From Bacteroidaceae bacterium (GTDB lineage Bacteria; Bacteroidota; Bacteroidia; Bacteroidales; Bacteroidaceae): a DNA stretch of 45,875 nucleotides. Where the stretch lies: positions 1 through 45,875 of the forward strand of contig JAFZWQ010000038.1 in assembly GCA_017617235.1 (NCBI GenBank). Direction: 5' to 3'. Numbering within the stretch: position 1 is the stretch's first letter; each line of letters starts with the position of its first letter. Of the stretch, positions 16,095-25,965 are shown piece by piece. Both the position numbers and the translations under genes were made by a program. The notes below the pieces were generated by a model. That model ran no database searches and was not told where the DNA came from. It saw only the letters and a list, made by a program, of their open reading frames with translations.

Positions 16095-18245
16095 ATGACC
16101 GTAATTCCTTATTCGGTATATTATAGAGAGGTGTGGAATGATTTCGTGTCGCGCTCCAAGAACGGTACGTTCCTGCTGCATCGCGATTTCATGGACTATC
16201 ACGCCGATCGCTTCTTCGATTGTTCGTTGTTGATTTACGAAGGCGATATGCAAGTCGATGCACCCAAAGGTGCCGACGGGCTGAAGGCGCTGTTCCCTGC
16301 CAACTGGGTTGAGGACGAGCATACCGTATATTCCCATCAGGGACTGACCTACGGCGGATTGTTGATGACGGTGGAGATTACCCAACAAGAGGTATTGGAG
16401 ATAATGCAGGCCGTGATGCAATATTACCGCGACATGTTGCAGGCCGTTACGTTGGTTTATAAACCTATTCCTTATATCTATAGCGCTTATCCCACAGGCG
16501 AGGATTTGTACGCCATGTTCCGTGCAGGAGCCAGTTTGAAGGCACGTGGCGTTAGTTCGGTCGTCAATCTGCAACACCAGCTTCGCATGAGAACCTTGCG
16601 CCAGCGTCAAGCCAAAAAAGCTGTTGACAACAACCTGTACATAGATCGTGTTGTGGAAAGCGACACAGCAGGTGTACATGCCTATTGGCAGTTGCTCAGT
16701 CAGGTGTTGATGGAACATCATCATGTGAAACCTGTGCATACGGAAGAGGAAATTACGATGCTGATGCGACGTTTTCCACGCGAAATCCGTATGTTCGTGG
16801 TGAAGCACGAGGACCGTATAACAGCGGGTGTTGTCGTATTCCTAACACAGCAGGTGGCTCATGTGCAGTACATAGCCGCAGGTGAAGAAGGACGTGAATA
16901 CGGAGCACTTGATTTACTGTTCCGGCACCTGATAAACGACCGATACAAACAGATGGAATATCTGGACTTCGGCGTTTCCACTGAACACGGCGGACAATGG
17001 TTGAACAACGGACTTATTTTCCAGAAGGAAGGCTTTGGCGGACGTGCCGTCTGCTACGACACTTACGAGGTCGATTTGTCCAGTACGGCAATAGACCGAA
17101 TGACAGGCGACCTGTCGCGGGTGGATGAAAGTGCTGTAAAGTTCCTTGACTTAAAGAGCATAAACGACAGCTTCGAGCCCCATCTGTCGCAAGCCGTGAA
17201 TGATGTACTGCGCAGCGGATGGTATCTGCAGGGCGACAAAGTGCGTGTGTTCGAACAGCAGTTTGCCGCCTATTGTGGAACGAAACATTGTGTGCTGGTG
17301 GGTAACGGGATGGATGCGCTGACATTGATTCTACGTGCCTACAAACAGCGGGAAGGTTGGCAGGATGATGACGAGGTTATCGTTCCTGCAAATACATTCG
17401 TGGCTACCATCCTGGCTATTGGCGAGGCAGGACTGAAGCCCGTTTTGTGCGAACCATCGTTGAGCGATTACCTGATTGATGTGGAACGCATGAAGGAACT
17501 GCTTTCCGAACGCACTCGTGCCATTATGCCCGTTCATCTGTACGGAAGGGTGTGCAACATGGCGGCTATCAACGAATGGGCCAAGAAGAACGGATTGAAG
17601 GTGATAGAGGATGCAGCGCAGGCACATGGCGCATGCTATTGTGGACAGCGTGCAGGACATCTGGGCGATGCTGCCGGATTCAGCTTCTATCCTGGAAAGA
17701 ACCTTGGTGCGCTGGGCGATGCTGGTTGTGTGACGACAGACGACGAGTCGCTGGCAGACATCGTTCGCATGATGGGAAACTACGGGTCGCAAGAGAAGTA
17801 TATATATAGGTATAAGGGCATGAACAGTCGGACAGACGAGTTGCAGGCTGCAGCACTTAGCGTTAAGTTGCCGCGACTGGACGAGGACAATGCACGAAGA
17901 CGCGAAATTGCCCAGATGTATGCAAACGGCATAGACAACCCGTTGATTACATTGCCCACATTGCCGCAAAACATGGAGGAACACGTCTTTTACATCTATC
18001 CCGTACGTTGTCCTGCCCGTCAACAATTGCAGGAATACTTACGGAGTAGGAACATACAGACCTTGATTCACTATCCCGTTGCTCCTCACAAACAAGAGGC
18101 TTTCGGCGAGTGGAACGAACTGAGGTTCCTCATCACGGAACGCATTCATCGCGAAATACTATCGCTTCCCATCAGTCCGCTGTTGACAAACGGACAGGTT
18201 CGACGTATCATCAAGACCCTGAACGACTTCAATGTTGAATTATGA
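16095..18245 (+). CDS. fusion: GNAT/FemAB-like N-acyltransferase + DegT/DnrJ/EryC1/StrS aminotransferase
   Basis: 716 residues in one uninterrupted frame. Residues 1 to about 345 form a GNAT/FemAB-like acyltransferase of the Acetyltransf_6 kind ([49 protein letters not shown]). Residues about 350-716 form a PLP sugar aminotransferase: FLDLKSIN at its natural N-terminus, [47 protein letters not shown] with PLP-binding lysine K535, and [10 protein letters not shown]. Relatives are normally separate proteins, the aminotransferase beginning near FLDL. An internal GTG (VDESAVKF region) could start a separate aminotransferase but is speculative. Together with the ketoisomerase it would aminate and acylate C3 of a dTDP-6-deoxy-ketohexose. 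Its stop overlaps the next start (ATGA). Confidence 0.87.
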   Translation: MTVIPYSVYYREVWNDFVSRSKNGTFLLHRDFMDYHADRFFDCSLLIYEGDMQVDAPKGADGLKALFPANWVEDEHTVYSHQGLTYGGLLMTVEITQQEVLEIMQAVMQYYRDMLQAVTLVYKPIPYIYSAYPTGEDLYAMFRAGASLKARGVSSVVNLQHQLRMRTLRQRQAKKAVDNNLYIDRVVESDTAGVHAYWQLLSQVLMEHHHVKPVHTEEEITMLMRRFPREIRMFVVKHEDRITAGVVVFLTQQVAHVQYIAAGEEGREYGALDLLFRHLINDRYKQMEYLDFGVSTEHGGQWLNNGLIFQKEGFGGRAVCYDTYEVDLSSTAIDRMTGDLSRVDESAVKFLDLKSINDSFEPHLSQAVNDVLRSGWYLQGDKVRVFEQQFAAYCGTKHCVLVGNGMDALTLILRAYKQREGWQDDDEVIVPANTFVATILAIGEAGLKPVLCEPSLSDYLIDVERMKELLSERTRAIMPVHLYGRVCNMAAINEWAKKNGLKVIEDAAQAHGACYCGQRAGHLGDAAGFSFYPGKNLGALGDAGCVTTDDESLADIVRMMGNYGSQEKYIYRYKGMNSRTDELQAAALSVKLPRLDEDNARRREIAQMYANGIDNPLITLPTLPQNMEEHVFYIYPVRCPARQQLQEYLRSRNIQTLIHYPVAPHKQEAFGEWNELRFLITERIHREILSLPISPLLTNGQVRRIIKTLNDFNVEL

Positions 18246-18997
18246 CGCTTGAGTTGCTTATCTGCACCCTAGACGAAGGCATCAATCGGCTGGAACGTTC
18301 GTTATTGCCCCAGCGAGAGGATGTTCGTTATCTGGTATCGTGGCAATATTCGGACGAGGAACCTGACACTCCGCAGTTCCTGTTGGAACGCGAGGATGTG
18401 AGGGTCGTAAAGCAGCAGGGCAGGGGATTGAGCCGTAATCGCAACCTCGCCTTTGAACATGCTCAGGGCGATGTTCTGAAGATTTGTGACGATGATGAAA
18501 CCTGGACGAACGAGTACCTTGATGTCATTCTGAACGCCTATCGGCTACACCCAGAAGCAGACTTGATTCACTTCCGTGCCGATGGGCACAACAAGGTTTA
18601 TCCCCCTAATTTCATTACGTCGTTTGAGATTACTCTGCGCCAGGAAGTGGCACGCAAGGTTCGTTTCGACGAAAGGTTCGGATTGGGAAGTCCTTACCTG
18701 AATGCTGGAGAGGAGGAAGTCTTTGTCTATGACGTGCGTCGACAGCACTTCATCGTTCTCTTTCTGCCTTATTCCATAACGAAAGTCGAGGGTTCCACCA
18801 CAGGCGATAATATCCGCGAGCCGCGTTTGCAACGTTCCAAAGGAGCCGTATGGTATTACACTCGCGGACTTTCCTATGCCCTCTATAAATCCGTTCGCGA
18901 GTCGATGGGCCTTATGTTGCGCAAACGCATGAATCCCATCGCTGTCTTCCGAAACATGCTTTGGGGCATTAACTACATCCGTCGATGGCAGCCATAA
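18242..18997 (+). CDS. GT2-like glycosyltransferase
   Basis: 251-residue cytoplasmic or membrane-associated GT-A type protein. Key pattern: [15 protein letters not shown], then ICDDDETW with D83-D85 as the nucleotide-sugar/metal motif, as in family 2 transferases. The N-terminus ([12 protein letters not shown]) is a variant of the usual GT2 opening strand. Basic C-terminus ([22 protein letters not shown]) could contact the membrane. It overlaps the fusion gene by four bases and the next transferase by thirteen, so it belongs to the same operon and probably adds a sugar to the surface glycan that uses the amino sugar. Donor and acceptor are unknown. Confidence 0.8.
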   Translation: MTLELLICTLDEGINRLERSLLPQREDVRYLVSWQYSDEEPDTPQFLLEREDVRVVKQQGRGLSRNRNLAFEHAQGDVLKICDDDETWTNEYLDVILNAYRLHPEADLIHFRADGHNKVYPPNFITSFEITLRQEVARKVRFDERFGLGSPYLNAGEEEVFVYDVRRQHFIVLFLPYSITKVEGSTTGDNIREPRLQRSKGAVWYYTRGLSYALYKSVRESMGLMLRKRMNPIAVFRNMLWGINYIRRWQP

Positions 18998-19860
18998 GCA
19001 TCATAATCCCCGTTTGGAACCGTGTGGACTACCTGCCGCGTTTGTTCCGCTCGCTCGCCTCTGTGTCTTACGAAGAGTTGGAGGTGGTGTTGGTGGATAA
19101 TGGCTCTACCGACGGTTCGTTGGGCCTGTGCCATTCTTTTGCTGAAAGCGCCCCGATGGTGGTAACGTTGCTGGAGGAACCGCAACGTGGAGCTGCCCGT
19201 GCCCGTAATTGCGGCCTGCGCTATTGCAAGTCGGAGTGGGTGTATTTCTTCGATTGCGACGACGAATTGTCGCCTTTGTTCCTGAACGAGATTATGTCGA
19301 ATCTGTCGGATGCCGATATGGTAGTCTTTCCCACGATGCAGGACGTGGGCGGCGTTGTGCGTCAACGCAGTTTTCATCCTTCTGCAAAGCCGTCGACACA
19401 GATTCTCTCCTCGACGATGAACACACAGGGTATGTTGTTTCGAACCGACTTCCTGCGCCAGATAGGCGGATGGAACGATAGTCTGTTCATTTGGGATGAC
19501 TGGGAATTGGGCATTCGTGCCTTGCTGCATTCCCCACGCATCAAGTGGGTGGGGCAGAAGGCCTATCATCATATTTATGTCCACGAGGACAGTCTGACGG
19601 GTCCCTCGATGACAGAGCGTCTGCCGTCGATTCTCCATACATTGGAGGTGGTGGAGACAGAGTTGCTAAACCCTCGCGACAGGCGTGCGTTGTATTTCCG
19701 TTATGAAATCCTGAATGGACTGCTGATGAACGAAGGCAGTCGACCTGTCGAAGTGCCTCTGTCTGTGGGACTTTTCTATCGTATGGTGGGAGCGATGCTT
19801 CGCCGCTATACGGCTAAAGGGGGCAAGGGGACTTGGCGATTGGCAATGTTCTTTTGTTAA
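18985..19860 (+). CDS. GT2 family glycosyltransferase
   Basis: 291 residues. Classic GT2 start ([21 protein letters not shown]), LVDNGSTDGS for nucleotide binding, GAARARNCGL, and YFFDCDDELSP with the DxD motif at about D90-D92. WDDWELGIRALLHS, around residues 170-183, is the [ED]-rich acceptor-side motif. Starts within the end of the preceding transferase (13-base overlap). Likely transfers one residue during assembly of a lipopolysaccharide or capsule repeat; the sugar is not deducible. Confidence 0.88.
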   Translation: MAAISIIIPVWNRVDYLPRLFRSLASVSYEELEVVLVDNGSTDGSLGLCHSFAESAPMVVTLLEEPQRGAARARNCGLRYCKSEWVYFFDCDDELSPLFLNEIMSNLSDADMVVFPTMQDVGGVVRQRSFHPSAKPSTQILSSTMNTQGMLFRTDFLRQIGGWNDSLFIWDDWELGIRALLHSPRIKWVGQKAYHHIYVHEDSLTGPSMTERLPSILHTLEVVETELLNPRDRRALYFRYEILNGLLMNEGSRPVEVPLSVGLFYRMVGAMLRRYTAKGGKGTWRLAMFFC

Positions 19861-19872
19861 TCACATGTCTCC

Positions 19873-20565
19873 ATGATTACGCTTCAGACGCTTTATCACG
19901 ACCTTTGCAATCTGCTGAATCCACGTTTCTGTGGTATTTGCGACAGCCGCCTGAACCCTTCGGAACAGAAACTGTGTGCGAAGTGTCTGATGAGACTTCC
20001 CTACCTGTTTATCGAAAACTATTACGACAATGACGTGAGCCGTCTGTTCTGGGGACGCGTCCCTGTGGAACGGGCCTACAGTCACTTTCGCTATCTGCAT
20101 GATTCGGAAGCCCACCGTTTTATGGTGATGTTGAAATACAAGCATCGTCCCGACCTTGGGGTCTGGATGGGCGGTGTGGTGGCTCGAGAGTTGCTGTCGC
20201 AAGACTTCTTTGATGGGATAGATTGCATCATACCTGTACCGCTGCATTGGCGTCGCTATCTGACGCGTGGCTACAACCAAAGCACCCAGATAGCGCGAGG
20301 AATTGCCAAAGTAACGGGTCTGCCCCTGTTGAAACGACATGTGCGACGCATCCGTAACAACGAAACGCAGACCCACAAGACGTCCAGCGAACGATTCCAG
20401 AATGTGGAGAATCTGTTCCGTGTGAGGCGAAAGATACCTTATTCCCACGTATTGCTGGTGGACGATGTGCTGACGACAGGTGCCACGCTGACGTCCTGCG
20501 CACAAGCCATCCTGGACAAGTATCCGACGATGTGCATCAGTATTCTGACGCTGGCGAAGGCCTGA
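19873..20565 (+). CDS. ComF family phosphoribosyltransferase-like protein
   Basis: 230 residues. N-terminal zinc-finger pattern with C20-x2-C23 and C35-x2-C38, then a type I PRTase domain: IPVPLHWRRYLTRGYNQS and the PRPP loop VLLVDDVLTTGATL (about 193-206). This is the domain order of ComF/GntX proteins, which take part in DNA uptake in naturally competent bacteria; the exact reaction is unclear. It starts 12 bases after the glycosyltransferase, so it shares the transcript, although a role in glycan synthesis is not implied. Ends 17 bases from the convergent TonB receptor gene. Confidence 0.88.
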   Translation: MITLQTLYHDLCNLLNPRFCGICDSRLNPSEQKLCAKCLMRLPYLFIENYYDNDVSRLFWGRVPVERAYSHFRYLHDSEAHRFMVMLKYKHRPDLGVWMGGVVARELLSQDFFDGIDCIIPVPLHWRRYLTRGYNQSTQIARGIAKVTGLPLLKRHVRRIRNNETQTHKTSSERFQNVENLFRVRRKIPYSHVLLVDDVLTTGATLTSCAQAILDKYPTMCISILTLAKA

Positions 20566-20582
20566 ACACGTCGCTATCGTAA

Positions 20583-22592
20583 CTACTTCAGGTTAATGTT
20601 GAATCTGGCACCTGCCAACACCCAGATGCCTGGCTGACGGACGTTGCCCAGGTCATAGTATCTGCAGTTCGTAATGTTGGTTCCCTGCACGTATGCCTGC
20701 CATTTCTTCTCCGTCCATTGAAGCTTCACATCGAGGGTTGCGTAGGGCTGATAGTTGCCCATGCGATGCTGCCAACGGAGGCTCCACGTAGCATCCAGTT
20801 TGGACACGATGCTGTGGTTCAGGGAAGCCACGAACTTATGTCGGAGATACTCCAACGCATAGTTGCTGCGATAGATTACTTTGTCGTCTTTTCTGTCTTG
20901 GTATATATAAGTATAACCCACTGAGAAAGAACGAAGAAAGATACTTTTCTTACAGCATTGCGCGAAGTTTACTTTCGCTTCTGTCTGCACGCCCATATTG
21001 TCGAGATCGAACGATGTGGAATGGTAGATATCCGTTGCCGAATACATGACCCAATCAATCATGTTGCGTCCGCGATTGTAGAAGAGGCGCAGGGTTCCCT
21101 GAATGCCTGGACGGGAGTATTGCGTGCCCAGTTGGAAAGAGTTGTTTACCTCTGGCTGGAGGTCCGTGTTCCCGTTCAAGGTGGGGGACTTATAGTACAG
21201 GTCCGTGAAGGTAGGCAGGCGGAATCCCTTGCTGTAGGATGCATACAGCTTCCAGTATGTCTTTGGTCGATAGGCAATGTCGATTCCTGGGTAGAAACGA
21301 AACGTGTGGTCGACGGACGTATTCATGTTGGCAATCACGCCTGCCGACAGCGTCCAGTGGTCGAGTAATACGTTGTGTTCCAGGCTATAGCTGACATTGG
21401 TTCGGCTATCCTTCTTGTCGTACCAGATGTTGTTTTCCCCACGAACCCGTCGATATTCGCAACTGTCCATAGGATGTCCCAGATTGGTGCTGAGGATGCC
21501 TTCGTTGCAGACTTCCGCCCCAATGGCTGTCTTGCCGCCTTTCCAGCTGATGTGCCCATTGAGACGCAGGCCGTAGATGTTTGTCATGTGGAAATTCTCG
21601 CCAAATCGCGAGCCTCGCACCAACTCGAAATTATCGTAGGAGCGGTTCCAATAGAGGGTGGGCAGGAAGCGGAACTTTCCTTTCGTCTCAGCGCCTATAC
21701 TCATGAGGTATCGCTCGTTGCGCTCGAACTGGTCGGGATAGGCGGCAGAGTAGAAAGTGTTGGCTCCGTAGGCCTTCTTCGACAGGCCGAATTGCCAGTT
21801 GAGGTCGAACTGCTCGTGGGCGTAGTTGCCTTGATAATAGAGCTGTCCGCGTCGCCAGTCGTCGTTCGTGGTGCCCCCATCGGAGCGACCTCCTCCGCCG
21901 CTCAGTCGGTTGCTCAGTTTGCCAAAGGTGAGTGCCACGCGTCCGTCTGCCTGAAAGGTGCCGTACATGCCGCCTTCGGCTCCTGCAGAAATGGTGCGCA
22001 GGGTGTCTTGCCGCGTGACGATGTTTATGCAGCCGCCAAACGAGGAACCGCCATATACGCGGCTATCGGCACCCGAAAGGATTTCGATGCGCTCGATGTC
22101 CTGGGGACTGACTGGGAAGTCTGCGGAAAGATGGCCGGTTTGCGGGCTGCTGATGTTTACGCCGTTCAGCAGGAGGGTTATCTGGTCGAACGTACCTCCG
22201 TCGATACTGATGTCCGTCTGGATACCAAAGCCTCCGCGCTGACGGACATCGACGCCCGAGGCTAACTTCAATAGGTCGTTTGTACTCTGCACACCCGCCG
22301 CTTCGATGTCGCTGCGTGTGAGCACGGTGACGATGCGTGCCGACTGCAATTGCGTCAGCGGGGCTATGGTGCCCGTCACCTGCACCTCGTCCAGCGTCTT
22401 CTCGTCGCCTTCCGTCTCCTCGTGCTTCATGCCCTCGGTCTCTGCCTGAACGGGTGTCACGGTGCCCAGTGTGGCTACTGCCAACACGCCTATTCGCACC
22501 AGTCGGCCCATGCTGGCAAAGGCGCTGTATCCCTTGTGGGAATACTGCTTCCAGGTAATGACGCCAGAGCCCCTGTGTTGTTTTTTCTTCAT
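20583..22592 (-). CDS. TonB-dependent outer-membrane receptor (BtuB/vitamin-receptor-like)
   Basis: 669 residues. A long (about 50-residue) signal peptide with a basic N-region and the conserved stretch WKQYSHKGYSAFASMGR precedes the hydrophobic core and VQA cut site. A TonB-box-like LDEVQVTGT follows at about 67-75, then the plug domain (SIDGGTFDQITLLLNGV, LSGADSRVYGGSSFGGCINIVTR) and a 22-strand-type barrel ending in an aromatic/Asn C-terminus (ARFNINLK). Size and plug resemble BtuB-type receptors rather than the 1000-residue SusC type. No SusD partner and no cobalamin riboswitch could be seen in the 366 bases upstream, so the ligand (vitamin, haem, siderophore) is open. Confidence 0.88.
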   Translation of the reverse strand: MKKKQHRGSGVITWKQYSHKGYSAFASMGRLVRIGVLAVATLGTVTPVQAETEGMKHEETEGDEKTLDEVQVTGTIAPLTQLQSARIVTVLTRSDIEAAGVQSTNDLLKLASGVDVRQRGGFGIQTDISIDGGTFDQITLLLNGVNISSPQTGHLSADFPVSPQDIERIEILSGADSRVYGGSSFGGCINIVTRQDTLRTISAGAEGGMYGTFQADGRVALTFGKLSNRLSGGGGRSDGGTTNDDWRRGQLYYQGNYAHEQFDLNWQFGLSKKAYGANTFYSAAYPDQFERNERYLMSIGAETKGKFRFLPTLYWNRSYDNFELVRGSRFGENFHMTNIYGLRLNGHISWKGGKTAIGAEVCNEGILSTNLGHPMDSCEYRRVRGENNIWYDKKDSRTNVSYSLEHNVLLDHWTLSAGVIANMNTSVDHTFRFYPGIDIAYRPKTYWKLYASYSKGFRLPTFTDLYYKSPTLNGNTDLQPEVNNSFQLGTQYSRPGIQGTLRLFYNRGRNMIDWVMYSATDIYHSTSFDLDNMGVQTEAKVNFAQCCKKSIFLRSFSVGYTYIYQDRKDDKVIYRSNYALEYLRHKFVASLNHSIVSKLDATWSLRWQHRMGNYQPYATLDVKLQWTEKKWQAYVQGTNITNCRYYDLGNVRQPGIWVLAGARFNINLK

Positions 22593-22640
22593 TCTTATTT
22601 AATAATGTATGCGAAGCCGCGTTGCGACGGTTTCGGAGCA

Positions 22641-22648
22641 CAAAGGTA
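22641..22648 (-). promoter_or_regulatory. -7 box of the TonB receptor gene
   Basis: Minus strand TACCTTTG, 48 bases before the start codon at 22592. No well-spaced -33 TTTG is evident. Confidence 0.55.
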
Positions 22649-22668
22649 CGAAAAAATCGGCAACGTTG

Positions 22669-22862
22669 TATCCCTAAACTGCAAACTTTGCATCCCATTA
22701 GTGCAAGGGACACGATGCAAACTTCCGCCATCGGCGATGAACGGACGGACGTCGTCGATGAACGTACATCCACCGCCGATGAATGTGCATCCGTCGGCGA
22801 TGGCGGAAGTATGGGACGCATCGTTTGCAATTTTGGATTGAAATGTTTGCAATTTAGGATTA
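22669..22862. repeat. imperfect palindrome (about 190 bp) with a 21-bp tandem core
   Basis: Fills most of the 366-base gap between the divergent TonB receptor and pflB genes. Outer arms: atccctaaactgcaaa (22669-22684) against tttgcaatttaggat (22846-22860). Inner arms: acttccgccatcg (22721-22733) against its exact complement cgatggcggaagt (22798-22810), with cgatgc/gcatcg (22713-22718/22818-22823) between. The core holds 21-bp units beginning cgatga at 22735, 22756 and 22777, plus a partial fourth at 22798. The right arm also has a 16-base near-direct repeat, tttgcaattt(t/a)ggatt, at 22824 and 22846. Short open frames here show matching 7-residue repeats but look non-coding. Could be a MITE-like element, a structured RNA or a regulatory site. 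Confidence 0.75.
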
Positions 22863-22881
22863 AAATCCTAACACAAAATCG

Positions 22882-22912
22882 TTGGAAAGTTGAAAATTTA
22901 TCCTTACCTTTG
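22882..22912 (+). promoter_or_regulatory. promoter of pflB-pflA
   Basis: -33-like TTGG (22882-22885) and -7 TACCTTTG (22905-22912), 19 bases apart, 46 bases upstream of the pflB ATG. The two tttgcaattt direct repeats end about 20 bases before the -33 element and might bind a regulator. Confidence 0.65.
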
Positions 22913-22958
22913 CGACAGATATACATTATTATTTCACCAAACACACAAAGTAAAGCTT

Positions 22959-25205
22959 ATGAGACAAGAATGGAGAGGCTTCAAGGGCGTAAAGTGGCTC
23001 GAAGAAGTCAACGTTAGGGATTTCATCCAGAATAATTACACGCAGTACGACGGCGACGAGAGTTTCCTCGTAGGTCCCACCGAGGCGACCAACACGCTGT
23101 GGGGCAAGCTTCAGCAGCTGCAGAAGGCAGAGCGTGCCAAGGGCGGCGTGCTGGATATGGAGACGGAAATCGTCAGCTCGATGACGGCCTATGGTCCTGG
23201 ATACATCGACCCCGCAACGAAGGACCTGGAGAAGGTCGTTGGTCTGCAGACAGACAAGCCTCTGAAGCGCGCCTTCATGCCTTACGGTGGCATCAAGATG
23301 GCTGAGCAGGCCTGCACCACGTATGGATACCAGCCCAGCGAGAAGCTGCACGAAATCTTCACGAAATACTGCAAGACGCACAACGACGGCGTATTCGATG
23401 CCTATACCGACGAGATGAAGCGCGTTCGCCATAACCACATTCTGACAGGTCTGCCCGATACCTACGGACGTGGCCGCATCGTGGGTGACTATCGTCGTGT
23501 AGCCCTCTATGGTATCGACTACCTTATCGAGCAGAAGGAGATTGACAAGTACAACTGCGGAAAACGTCAGATGAGCGAGGACATCATTCGTCTTCGTGAG
23601 GAAATCTCCATGCAGATCAAGGCCCTGAAGTCTATGAAGGAGATGGCCAAGATATATGGCTACGACATCAGTCAGCCTGCCAAGAACGCCCGTGAGGCCG
23701 TTCAGTGGCTCTACTTCGGCTATCTGGCAGCCATCAAGACACAGAACGGTGCCGCAATGTCCGTGGGACGCGTCAGCACCTTCCTCGATATCTACATCAC
23801 CCGTGACCTGCAGGAAGGCACACTTACGGAGGTAGAGGCGCAGGAACTTATCGACCACCTGGTGATGAAGTTCCGCATGGTGAAGTTCGCACGCATACCT
23901 TCCTACAACGAAGTCTTCTCGGGCGACCCCGTTTGGGCAACCCTCGAGGTAGCTGGTATCGGACAGGACGGACGTCATCAGGTTACGAAGAACTGCTACC
24001 GTTTCCTCAACACCCTCATCAACATGGGCCCATCGCCCGAACCCAACCTCACCGTCCTCTATTCGCCCCGTCTGCCTGAGAACTTCAAGCGCTATGCCGC
24101 CTGGATTTCTGTGAAGACGAGCTCCATCCAGTACGAAAACGACGATGTGATGCGTCCCATCTGGGGCGACGACTACAGCATCTGCTGCTGTGTCAGCGCC
24201 ACTCAGACAGGTAAGGAGATGCAGTTCTTTGGCGCCCGTGCCAACTTGGCAAAGACCCTGCTCTATGCCATCAACGGAGGTGTCGATGCGAAGACACGCG
24301 AGCAATGCGGCCCCAAGTTCCGTCCCATCACCAGCGAGTATCTGACCTGGGAAGAGTTGGAACCCCGCTTCCGCGACATGATGGAGTGGCTGTGCGACGT
24401 ATATGTCAACACCCTCAACCTCATCCATTACATGCACGACAAGTACTTCTACGAGGCAGCTGAGCTGGCCTTGATAGATACCGATGTGCGTCGTACCTTC
24501 GCCACAGGCATCGCAGGCTTCAGCCACGTGATTGACAGCATCTGCGCCGTGAAGTACGCTAAGGTGAAGATTATCCGCGACGAGTCAGGCTTCAATGTTG
24601 ACTACGTTGTCGAAGGCGACTATCCACGCTATGGAAACGACGACGACCGTGCCGACGAGGTAGCAAAGTGGGTATTGAAGACCTTCCTTGCAAAAATCAA
24701 GCGACACCATACCTATCGTAACGCAGAACCCACAACCAGCATCCTTACCATCACCTCGAACGTGGTTTATGGTAAATACACAGGCAACCTGCCCGATGGA
24801 CGTCGTGCCGGAGCACCCCTTTCGCCAGGTGCCAACCCCAGTTACGGAGCAGAGAAGAACGGCTTGCTGGCTTCGCTGAACTCTGTAGCAAAGATTCCTT
24901 ACGAGTATGCACTCGATGGCATCTCCAACACACAGACCATCGCCCCCAGCACGCTGGGAACAAACGACGAGGAACGTGCTCTGACCTTGGTGAACGTTAT
25001 GGACGGATACTTCTCGAAAGGCGCTCATCACCTGAATGTGAACGTATTCGGAGTGGACAAACTGCTCGACGCTATGGAGCATCCCGAGAAACCCGAATAC
25101 GCCAACTTCACCATCCGTGTCAGCGGATATGCCGTTAAGTTCATCGACCTGACACGCGAACAGCAGGAGGACGTTATCGCCCGCTCCGCTCATGAACGCA
25201 TGTAA
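22959..25205 (+). CDS. pflB: formate C-acetyltransferase (pyruvate formate-lyase)
   Basis: 748 residues. Converts pyruvate and CoA to acetyl-CoA and formate in anaerobic metabolism, using a glycyl radical. Start chosen at [13 protein letters not shown] (22959); upstream in-frame codons run through the promoter. Catalytic cysteine pair at C410-C411 within SICCCVSA (a third Cys, C409, sits where E. coli has Ala). The radical glycine is G723 in RVSGYAVKF near the C-terminus. Length is close to the 760 residues of E. coli PFL. The activase gene follows with a 14-base overlap, so the pair is coupled. No formate channel gene (focA) is adjacent. Confidence 0.95.
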   Translation: MRQEWRGFKGVKWLEEVNVRDFIQNNYTQYDGDESFLVGPTEATNTLWGKLQQLQKAERAKGGVLDMETEIVSSMTAYGPGYIDPATKDLEKVVGLQTDKPLKRAFMPYGGIKMAEQACTTYGYQPSEKLHEIFTKYCKTHNDGVFDAYTDEMKRVRHNHILTGLPDTYGRGRIVGDYRRVALYGIDYLIEQKEIDKYNCGKRQMSEDIIRLREEISMQIKALKSMKEMAKIYGYDISQPAKNAREAVQWLYFGYLAAIKTQNGAAMSVGRVSTFLDIYITRDLQEGTLTEVEAQELIDHLVMKFRMVKFARIPSYNEVFSGDPVWATLEVAGIGQDGRHQVTKNCYRFLNTLINMGPSPEPNLTVLYSPRLPENFKRYAAWISVKTSSIQYENDDVMRPIWGDDYSICCCVSATQTGKEMQFFGARANLAKTLLYAINGGVDAKTREQCGPKFRPITSEYLTWEELEPRFRDMMEWLCDVYVNTLNLIHYMHDKYFYEAAELALIDTDVRRTFATGIAGFSHVIDSICAVKYAKVKIIRDESGFNVDYVVEGDYPRYGNDDDRADEVAKWVLKTFLAKIKRHHTYRNAEPTTSILTITSNVVYGKYTGNLPDGRRAGAPLSPGANPSYGAEKNGLLASLNSVAKIPYEYALDGISNTQTIAPSTLGTNDEERALTLVNVMDGYFSKGAHHLNVNVFGVDKLLDAMEHPEKPEYANFTIRVSGYAVKFIDLTREQQEDVIARSAHERM

Positions 25206-25929
25206 TCAAACAACACCCCGCGAGGGGTATATCCACAGTTTCGAATCCTTCGGCTCAGTTGACGGGCCGGGGATTCGATTCATTGTTTTTCTAAAGGGCT
25301 GCGCCATGCGTTGTGCCTATTGCCACAATCCGGATACCTGGAGCAGGGAAGGGGCAGAACGATGGAAGGCGGACGATATCTTGGACCGTGCCGAACGTTT
25401 CCGAGCCTATTGGGGTAAGGAAGGTGGCATCACCGTCAGCGGTGGCGAACCGCTGTTACAAGCGGAATTCGTGACGGAACTTTTCGAGAAGGCCCACCAG
25501 AGAGGCATCAGCACCTGCATCGACACCAGCGCCCAGCCCTACAAACCGGTCGAAACTTTCGACCAGTTGTTTAGCGTTACCGATACTGTCCTGTTGGACA
25601 TTAAACACATTGATGATGAAGTCCACAAGAAACTGACGGGACATTCGAACCAGAACATCTTGGCCTGTGCCCGTCGGCTAAGTGAACTGGGCGTTCCCGT
25701 GTGGATTCGTCACGTCCTGGTTCCTGGTATCACGGACGACGATGAAGCCTTGCATCGCCTTCGCGCCTTCCTCGATACCCTCGACAACATACGTCGCATC
25801 GACGTCTTGCCCTATCACACGATGGGCCGCTTCAAATGGCAACAACTCGGCATCCCCTATACCCTCGAGGACACACCTGTGCCCACAGCCGAACGTGTGG
25901 AGAATGCCAGACACATACTCAATGCATAA
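25192..25929 (+). CDS. pflA: pyruvate formate-lyase-activating enzyme (radical SAM)
   Basis: 245 residues. Radical SAM activase that abstracts a hydrogen from the PFL glycine. Cluster cysteines C37, C41 and C44 in the [13 protein letters not shown] motif (CxxxCxxC). The N-terminal [13 protein letters not shown] is diagnostic for glycyl-radical activases, as are [13 protein letters not shown] and [11 protein letters not shown]. No extra ferredoxin cluster insert, as expected for PflA rather than other activases. The start overlaps the pflB end by 14 bases. The stop codon lies inside an AT-rich heptad array. Confidence 0.95.
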   Translation: MNACNQTTPREGYIHSFESFGSVDGPGIRFIVFLKGCAMRCAYCHNPDTWSREGAERWKADDILDRAERFRAYWGKEGGITVSGGEPLLQAEFVTELFEKAHQRGISTCIDTSAQPYKPVETFDQLFSVTDTVLLDIKHIDDEVHKKLTGHSNQNILACARRLSELGVPVWIRHVLVPGITDDDEALHRLRAFLDTLDNIRRIDVLPYHTMGRFKWQQLGIPYTLEDTPVPTAERVENARHILNA

Positions 25930-25955
25930 TTAACAATTCACAATTCATAATTAAT
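25928..25955. repeat. 7-bp tandem array (aattcac type)
   Basis: Heptads aattaac, aattcac, aattcat and aattaat in the gap between pflA and the PL11 gene. The reverse complement matches the tatgaat array at 32684-32711. Confidence 0.8.
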
Positions 25956-25965
25956 ATCTCCATCG

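Noticed and set aside
15663-16808. 381-codon antisense frame over the ketoisomerase and the start of the fusion gene
   Set aside because: His/Gln-rich composition typical of antisense shadows. It spans two real genes and their junction.
22593-22670. Cobalamin riboswitch ahead of the BtuB-like receptor
   Set aside because: I looked for a B12-box-like core and paired helices on the minus strand and found none. The leader after the -7 box is only about 45 bases.
22595-22852. 85-codon minus-strand open frame with 7-residue repeats (CTFIGGG, CTFIDDV) upstream of the TonB receptor gene, and a matching plus-strand frame (22622-23017)
   Set aside because: The residue repeats follow from the 21-bp DNA tandem repeat, which is open on both strands. 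The frames overlap both promoters and have no family resemblance. I keep the region as a DNA repeat.
24183-24191. Extra cysteine (CCC instead of ACC) in the PFL active site as a sign of a different glycyl-radical enzyme
   Set aside because: All other PFL marks, the length and the adjacent PflA fit pyruvate formate-lyase. An Ala-to-Cys change before the catalytic pair is a small variation.
22929-24527. 532-codon open frame antisense to pflB
   Set aside because: Shadow of a strongly biased pflB reading frame. It has no motif, and the sense frame is unmistakable.
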